Origin: AA29 sp041481445
GTDB taxonomy: Bacteria > Acidobacteriota > Vicinamibacteria > Fen-336
Length of the DNA: 14,220 bases
Direction: 5' to 3'
NCBI GenBank assembly: GCA_041481445.1
Contig: JBGPBV010000171.1
Coordinates: 1-14,220, forward strand
Below, piece by piece: positions 13,801 through 14,220 of this stretch (its first letter is position 1; each line of letters opens with the position of its first letter). Both the position numbers and the translations under genes were made by a program. The notes beneath the pieces were generated by a model, which was not told the origin of the DNA, did not search any database, and saw nothing but the letters and a program-made list of their open reading frames with translations.

Positions 13801-14220
13801 GGTTGTCCGCGAGGTTGGGATCGGGGGCGCCGCTCGTGACCGTGGCCAGGAGGTCGTACGGCCCCGTCGCGTTGACGGTCGCGGAGAAGTTCAATTGCGC
13901 CACGCCCGAGACCATCGATCCGATCGTCCAGTCGCCCGTCGCGAGGTCGTAGTCGCCATCGCCGGTTCCGCCCGCGAAGATGGTGTACCCGGCCGGCACC
14001 TGGAAGTGGGCCGTCACGCCGCTCACCGTCGCCGGACCGGCGTTCCGCACGATCACGAACAGCGACACGCTGGACCCCACGGGCGGCGCGCTCCGCGGAT
14101 TGAAGAACACGATGTTCAGGTCGGCGTTCCGGTTCGGTGTCACCAGGGCCGTGACGGAGTTGTTGCTCGGGTCGGGATCGGGGGCGCTGCTGCCGGTGAC
14201 CGCCGCGGCCAGGTCGTACG
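4808..14220 (-). CDS. Giant Rhs/YD-repeat mosaic surface protein, 5' end outside window
   Basis: The frame is open from the right edge to TGA at 4808-4810, 3136 codons. A GTG at 14143 is only an internal codon: the residues before it (YDLAAAVTG... NNSVTAL) continue a DUF11 repeat, so the true start and any signal peptide lie beyond 14220. Domains in order: DUF11 repeats (14220-13400), PKD (13395-13120), He_PIG (13110-12835), first half of a cadherin/VCBS-like domain (12832-12631), two F5/8C discoidin-like domains (12610-11695), FG-GAP/VCBS propeller (11695-10313), second cadherin half (10312-10220), He_PIG (10218-9955), two PASTA (9945-9540), MopE-like metal-binding motif (9531-9398), an Ig-like domain (9385-9090), an Rhs-type entry segment with ITVIRSYDSR and FGVGWSL (9088-8955), YD repeats (8510-5580), Rhs core (5555-5348) and an unrecognised 179-residue tail. 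In related Rhs and TcC proteins the YD repeats form a shell enclosing a C-terminal effector released by self-cleavage at the DPxG core. Here a secreted or cell-surface adhesin/effector role is inferred. No immunity-like gene follows; a kinase gene starts 92 bp downstream. Confidence 0.95.
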   Translation of the reverse strand, partial: YDLAAAVTGSSAPDPDPSNNSVTALVTPNRNADLNIVFFNPRSAPPVGSSVSLFVIVRNAGPATVSGVTAHFQVPAGYTIFAGGTGDGDYDLATGDWTIGSMVSGVAQLNFSATVNATGPYDLLATVTSGAPDPNLADNQATVLVTPNANADLRMSFTFAPPSGTLAPGASAQFVIEVVNGGPAATTGVAARAKMPAGYTLTGYSLSASRQEVGTYDSGTGEWIIGALPSGGLNRLTLSGTVNATGPLGLTAMITASAAPDPNLADNAVTAAPANRPAVANAGPDQSVIAHVPVVLDGSASNDPDGDLFTFAWTFVLRPVNSTVTFTGATTAAPSFVPDLGGTYVAQLTVTDSHGAVGLTSRVTVSAVVDDHPPTITSAAPTAGAVGQVYRYDVRVTDPDPGDTLAFSLPVAPAGMAIDPSTGVVTWTPADGQGGPQPVTVRVQDNRGLFATQSFTIQVSSAANEAPHAGDDAYEVHVDESLGVGAPGLLANDTDADGTPLTAVLRSRPTNGDLDFSPDGSFTYTPHTLQDGELVLAEHVNLATRVPGVTVNASGFFPGRPPEAAIDDSLVTYWVSGRGDSPVFLEVVFPQDVTVERVQLLGSPNNVFGSISAGIFQILAADGTELHNTGPVELVGPNRDGTLVVPALAGVRRVRFTATAADKGDVVFVGFGELKVIGTALIRRARNLEPNLVQLLPVSVQASSTIAPNTPESVIDDNTATNWYAASFGAGQFIEVLFPVDVTVTGLETLNPSARPDGFGSSNPILCRGAFQFFDGGDTLLFDSGVVDTPFNDRGLGESLFSLSVPETSGVRRVRYTVASCAGSSFPAGFSEIRVLGSASLDTPAFQMSKKLQTLAGREAHSTPIVINLTDDNGDGHIDASDIPDIVVPVESLTSQITGEIKVVSGDDGRELFTAGGPNLVSPWSEVAAGDLDGDGIPEIVALHADGNHLIAFEHTGQVRWISDSNPMPGFALGAGIVTGAVSIANLDGGPRPHIVVGASVFDADGKLLGDGRTLGGTTAGIGLRSAISAIADLDLDGIPEVVAGPTAYHLTGGHLTKVWQRADRADGYVAIANFDDDPFPEIVAVANGFVYMLNHDGTDAEVWNPPTHAPVAIPGGGQGGAPLIADVDGDGVPEIGVAAFSQYVLFNRDGSVRWKAAISDRSSNSTGAVAFDLDGDGQLEIVYRDEQFLRVFRGSDGVLLAKTAIGSSTWAEQPVVVDVDNDGHADIVVTSDLFRQQPGDTGLFVLQDVANKWTRTRRIWNEHSYHVTNVNEDGTIPLVETPHWLVPGLNGFRVNAFPPGEAPDAADSFTYVASDGTLESNVATVRIAVRTPNGAPRVTSAPVTTAAPALRYVYAPLAVDPDPGDVLTFSLPTSPAGMTIDPGFGLIQWTPTTGQLGPQSVVVKVRDVKGAFALQAFTVQVASAATVPDVVGQPQAAAQTTITSADLAVGEITTRNSPTTAAGSVLDQNPDAGTLVARGSTVSLVVSLGPAPVGTVPDVVGLPQSSAEADIRAAGFLVGAVAGQNSATVPFGVVLAQNPAAGALATPGSGVDLVESLGPAPGNVDQDGDGFTPDGGDCNDANATIHPGAFDIPGNGIDEDCNGLDAIPGDDTPPTAEIESPGEEAAVSVPTDIVGSAADAHFLRYTLERAGVNEEGFTLLASAVTPVENGVLGRLDPSLLENGLYRVRLTVEDVNGQRSVAERVYRVAGEAKVGVLALSFVDLKVPLSGIPITVIRSYDSRVKEQRDFGVGWSLQVKTGTYQNSHRPGDGWTVTTAGGPFGLPCAVVTEVRSHLTELRLSDRESYRFRPRLKDLTALVGGCVGTAAFDFVDGTLPGATLEVLGPTQILYTSGDVVTQFDGDADTGLVFDPPKVRLTTIDGRVVDFDRTAGVTRIQDASGNALSITAGGIVHTSGKTIAFTRDEQGRITRITDPAGATLGYVYDESGDLVEFRDQAASQTTFLYGTKHDLQEIHDPLGHRAFQAEYDADGRLIARVDGKGGRMELAHDVDQREETITDARGHVTRFVYSERGDVVSQEATVTIEGTSTVARSTFEHDAQGNTLVAVDADGRRTETSYQGQDVLSSVVDPAGLALRTTSTYNFLHRPLTQTDPAGSTTSFAYDHQGAPTLVTDALGNATAVENDDHGQPIRTVDPMGTVTSAVYDGTGNLLREERFGATGSTLARREYTYDSRGNRLTQSVFRTVGGALAPLTTRFAYDGLSRLVATTDPLGHTSRIEYNAIGKEAARIDALGRRTKFTYDEVGALTRTDFPDGAFETREYDAVGNLVRQTDRGGHATSYEYDELNRLVRTTAPDGTSQVTVFSPGGRVAARIDASGNRTDFAYDAAGRRVRTTLPEAFDAVSAIARRAETTQEWDAAGRVKATVDARGGRTEFTYDAVGRRLRTTHADGTAREEHYNAGGRVVERLDESARSTGFEYDGLGRLAAASDAAGGRTTYRYDETGNLIGQTDAQGRITRYAYDALDRQVEKTLPSGAREAFTYDAVGNMTSHRDFDGTTVGYEYDVVGRLARKGLPDGSAVTFTYTPTGRRRSVTDARGTTRYEYDASDRIRRVTHPGGEVVDHAYDAGGRLQRLTSPAGDVAYDYDARDRLRQATSAAGSTVYRYDSAGNLIETSAPNGVSTERSYDARDRVTDIRHVAGATTLASFAYDLSPTGRRLQVTEGDGAVEAYTYDALDRLLAETRTGTSPRSISYDYDAVGNRTRMVRGGAETLYAYDAADRLLSAGPTSYTYDARGNVLTQTTGASTVTYGWDAERRLASVLAPTGTTEFTYDADGNRVERRVGEDVTRFLVDGANPTGLSQVLEERDDLGHVRAQFTYGKHLLATTRAGTPAFYQTDALGSARLLTDAAGNATDAYGYEAYGALASSAGSTVNPYLFAGERLEPATGLYDLRARNYDPAVGRFLGRDPAEGTPSDPRSSHPFLYAHADPVNRKDPTGRFSLIELEVAEVSADSITSSFNNNLLTKFFFPVGKIALCQLKPAYQLREAGLLMISGDVPGGDLLYDTAQLLIQSGLRSISEAGTDFAKSLGDIQVVKVKLNVKYLDLLEHVTGTDAAGLLDPTLSFDERFRKLREFYGQLQNWLTDYASAFESLKSGDDCQKWDAVTAGFEKAMEISGLF
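4811..5347 (-). other. Unrecognised C-terminal tail of the Rhs protein (candidate effector domain)
   Basis: These 179 residues follow the DPTGRF junction, where Rhs proteins switch from conserved core to variable tip. The tail is mostly helical-looking, with a hydrophobic stretch near tail residues 24-37 (LTKFFFPVGKIALC), a KVKLNVKYLDLLEHV segment near 96-110 and a Trp-containing end. It has two cysteines (tail residues 37 and 159). I see no HNH, GHH, EndoU, ADP-ribosyltransferase, deaminase or metalloprotease signature, so I do not assign an activity. It could be an undescribed toxin or a non-toxic cap. Confidence 0.6.
5348..5555 (-). other. Rhs repeat-associated core segment
   Basis: The sequence from VNPYLFAGERLEPATGLYDL through RNYDPAVGRFLGRDP to DPVNRKDPTG is the Rhs-associated core, the most conserved part of the family. 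The paired GRDP and DPTG aspartates correspond to the autoproteolytic site known in TcC and Rhs proteins. Both are present, so release of the C-terminal tail is possible. Confidence 0.9.
5580..8510 (-). repeat. YD-repeat tract (about forty units) within the Rhs protein
   Basis: Units of about 20-22 residues repeat the pattern YDxxGxLxxxxDxxGxxTxF, for example YEYDELNRLVRTTAPDG and FTYDADGNRVERRV. On the + strand this shows as recurring cgtcgtag-type words every 60 bp or so. Such tracts form the beta-stranded shell of Rhs/TcC proteins. The count is by eye. Confidence 0.9.
9398..9531 (-). other. MopE-type metal-binding motif in the Rhs protein
   Basis: The segment DQDGDGFTPDGGDCNDAN...IHPGAFDIPGNGIDEDCNG has the Asp-rich and paired-Cys pattern of the putative metal-binding motif family (MopE-like), commonly seen in secreted proteins of delta-proteobacteria and relatives. 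It lies between the PASTA pair and the Ig-like domain. Confidence 0.85.
9540..9945 (-). repeat. Two tandem PASTA domains in the Rhs protein
   Basis: Two units of about 68 residues begin VPDVVGQPQAAAQTTI and VPDVVGLPQSSAEADI, and end in ...VSLVVSLGPAP and ...VDLVESLGPAP. PASTA domains of penicillin-binding proteins and Ser/Thr kinases bind peptidoglycan fragments. Cell-wall association here is inference. Confidence 0.85.
10313..11695 (-). repeat. FG-GAP/VCBS beta-propeller repeats in the Rhs protein
   Basis: Eight calcium-loop-like motifs can be read in order: DDNGDGHIDASDIPDIV, DLDGDGIPEIV, NLDGGPRPHIV, DLDLDGIPEVV, NFDDDPFPEIV, DVDGDGVPEIG, DLDGDGQLEIV and DVDNDGHADIV. This is the pattern of integrin-alpha-like propellers. 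The segment ends with RRIWNEHSYHVTNVNEDGTI, a motif I recall closing similar propellers in secreted bacterial proteins. Confidence 0.85.
11695..12610 (-). repeat. Two tandem discoidin-like (F5/8C) domains in the Rhs protein
   Basis: Two units share the PESVIDDNTATNWY / PEAAIDDSLVTYWV entry and the GVRRVRYT / GVRRVRFT exit, followed by GFSEIRVLGSASL / GFGELKVIGTALI, as expected for carbohydrate-binding discoidin-like folds. A 21-bp DNA segment is identical in both (11773-11793 and 12253-12273), exactly 480 bp apart, which indicates tandem duplication of a 160-codon unit. Confidence 0.75.
13400..14220 (-). repeat. DUF11-type repeats at the visible N-terminal side of the Rhs protein
   Basis: At least three units of about 119-125 residues share NADL starts (VTPNRNADL, VTPNANADL), VPAGYT/MPAGYT, the NATGPYDLLA/NATGPLGLTA segment and (S/A)APDPNLADN ends. 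The first visible unit is cut by the right edge, with only its last 25 or so residues present. This shows that the gene continues beyond the window. Confidence 0.85.

Noticed and set aside
14141..14143. GTG at 14143 as the start of the giant protein
   Set aside because: The codons to its right continue a DUF11 repeat in the same frame to the window edge, so it is an internal valine.

Overview
The window is one densely coded, very GC-rich stretch in which every gene I can support lies on the minus strand, so it reads from the right edge to the left. The GC content, the giant YD-repeat protein, the NtrC-type two-component pair and the Hyf-type membrane subunit suggest an uncultured soil or subsurface bacterium, such as Myxococcota/Desulfobacterota-like or Methylomirabilota/Rokubacteria-like. 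No marker gene settles the phylum, so this is inference only.

From right to left. (1) 14220-4808 is a single open frame of about 3136 visible codons with its 5' end beyond the window. It encodes a giant mosaic surface/secreted protein: DUF11 repeats, PKD, putative-Ig (He_PIG), a cadherin/VCBS-like domain split by an insertion of two discoidin-like (F5/8C) domains and an FG-GAP beta-propeller, a second He_PIG, two PASTA repeats, a MopE-type metal-binding motif, about forty YD repeats, the Rhs core ending in DPTGRF, and an unrecognised 179-residue C-terminal tail. No immunity-type gene follows it. (2) 4715-4020 is a small cytosolic histidine kinase without a sensor domain. (3) 4017-2659 is an NtrC-family sigma-54 activator (receiver, AAA+, Fis-type helix-turn-helix). 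(4) 2658-2490 is a 169-bp intergenic stretch carrying three 15-bp palindromes at exactly 42-bp spacing and a weak GG-N10-GC sigma-54-like element. (5) 2489-2013 is a receiver-like protein lacking the phosphoacceptor Asp, the conserved Thr/Ser and the Lys. (6) 2011-1607 is a short C4 zinc-ribbon protein. (7) 1569-1 is the first 523 residues of a HyfB-type (NuoL/M family) proton-translocating subunit, cut by the left edge.

Working model (inference): the kinase/activator pair controls the downstream pseudo-receiver, zinc-ribbon and hyfB genes through the palindrome array. This would resemble the sigma-54 control of hyf/hyc operons by FhlA and HyfR in enterobacteria, but with a two-component input. 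The Rhs-like protein is on the same strand 92 bp upstream of the kinase, and nothing in the sequence shows a functional link. There is no intergenic stretch over 300 bp. I saw no RNA gene, CRISPR array, insertion sequence or convincing terminator.
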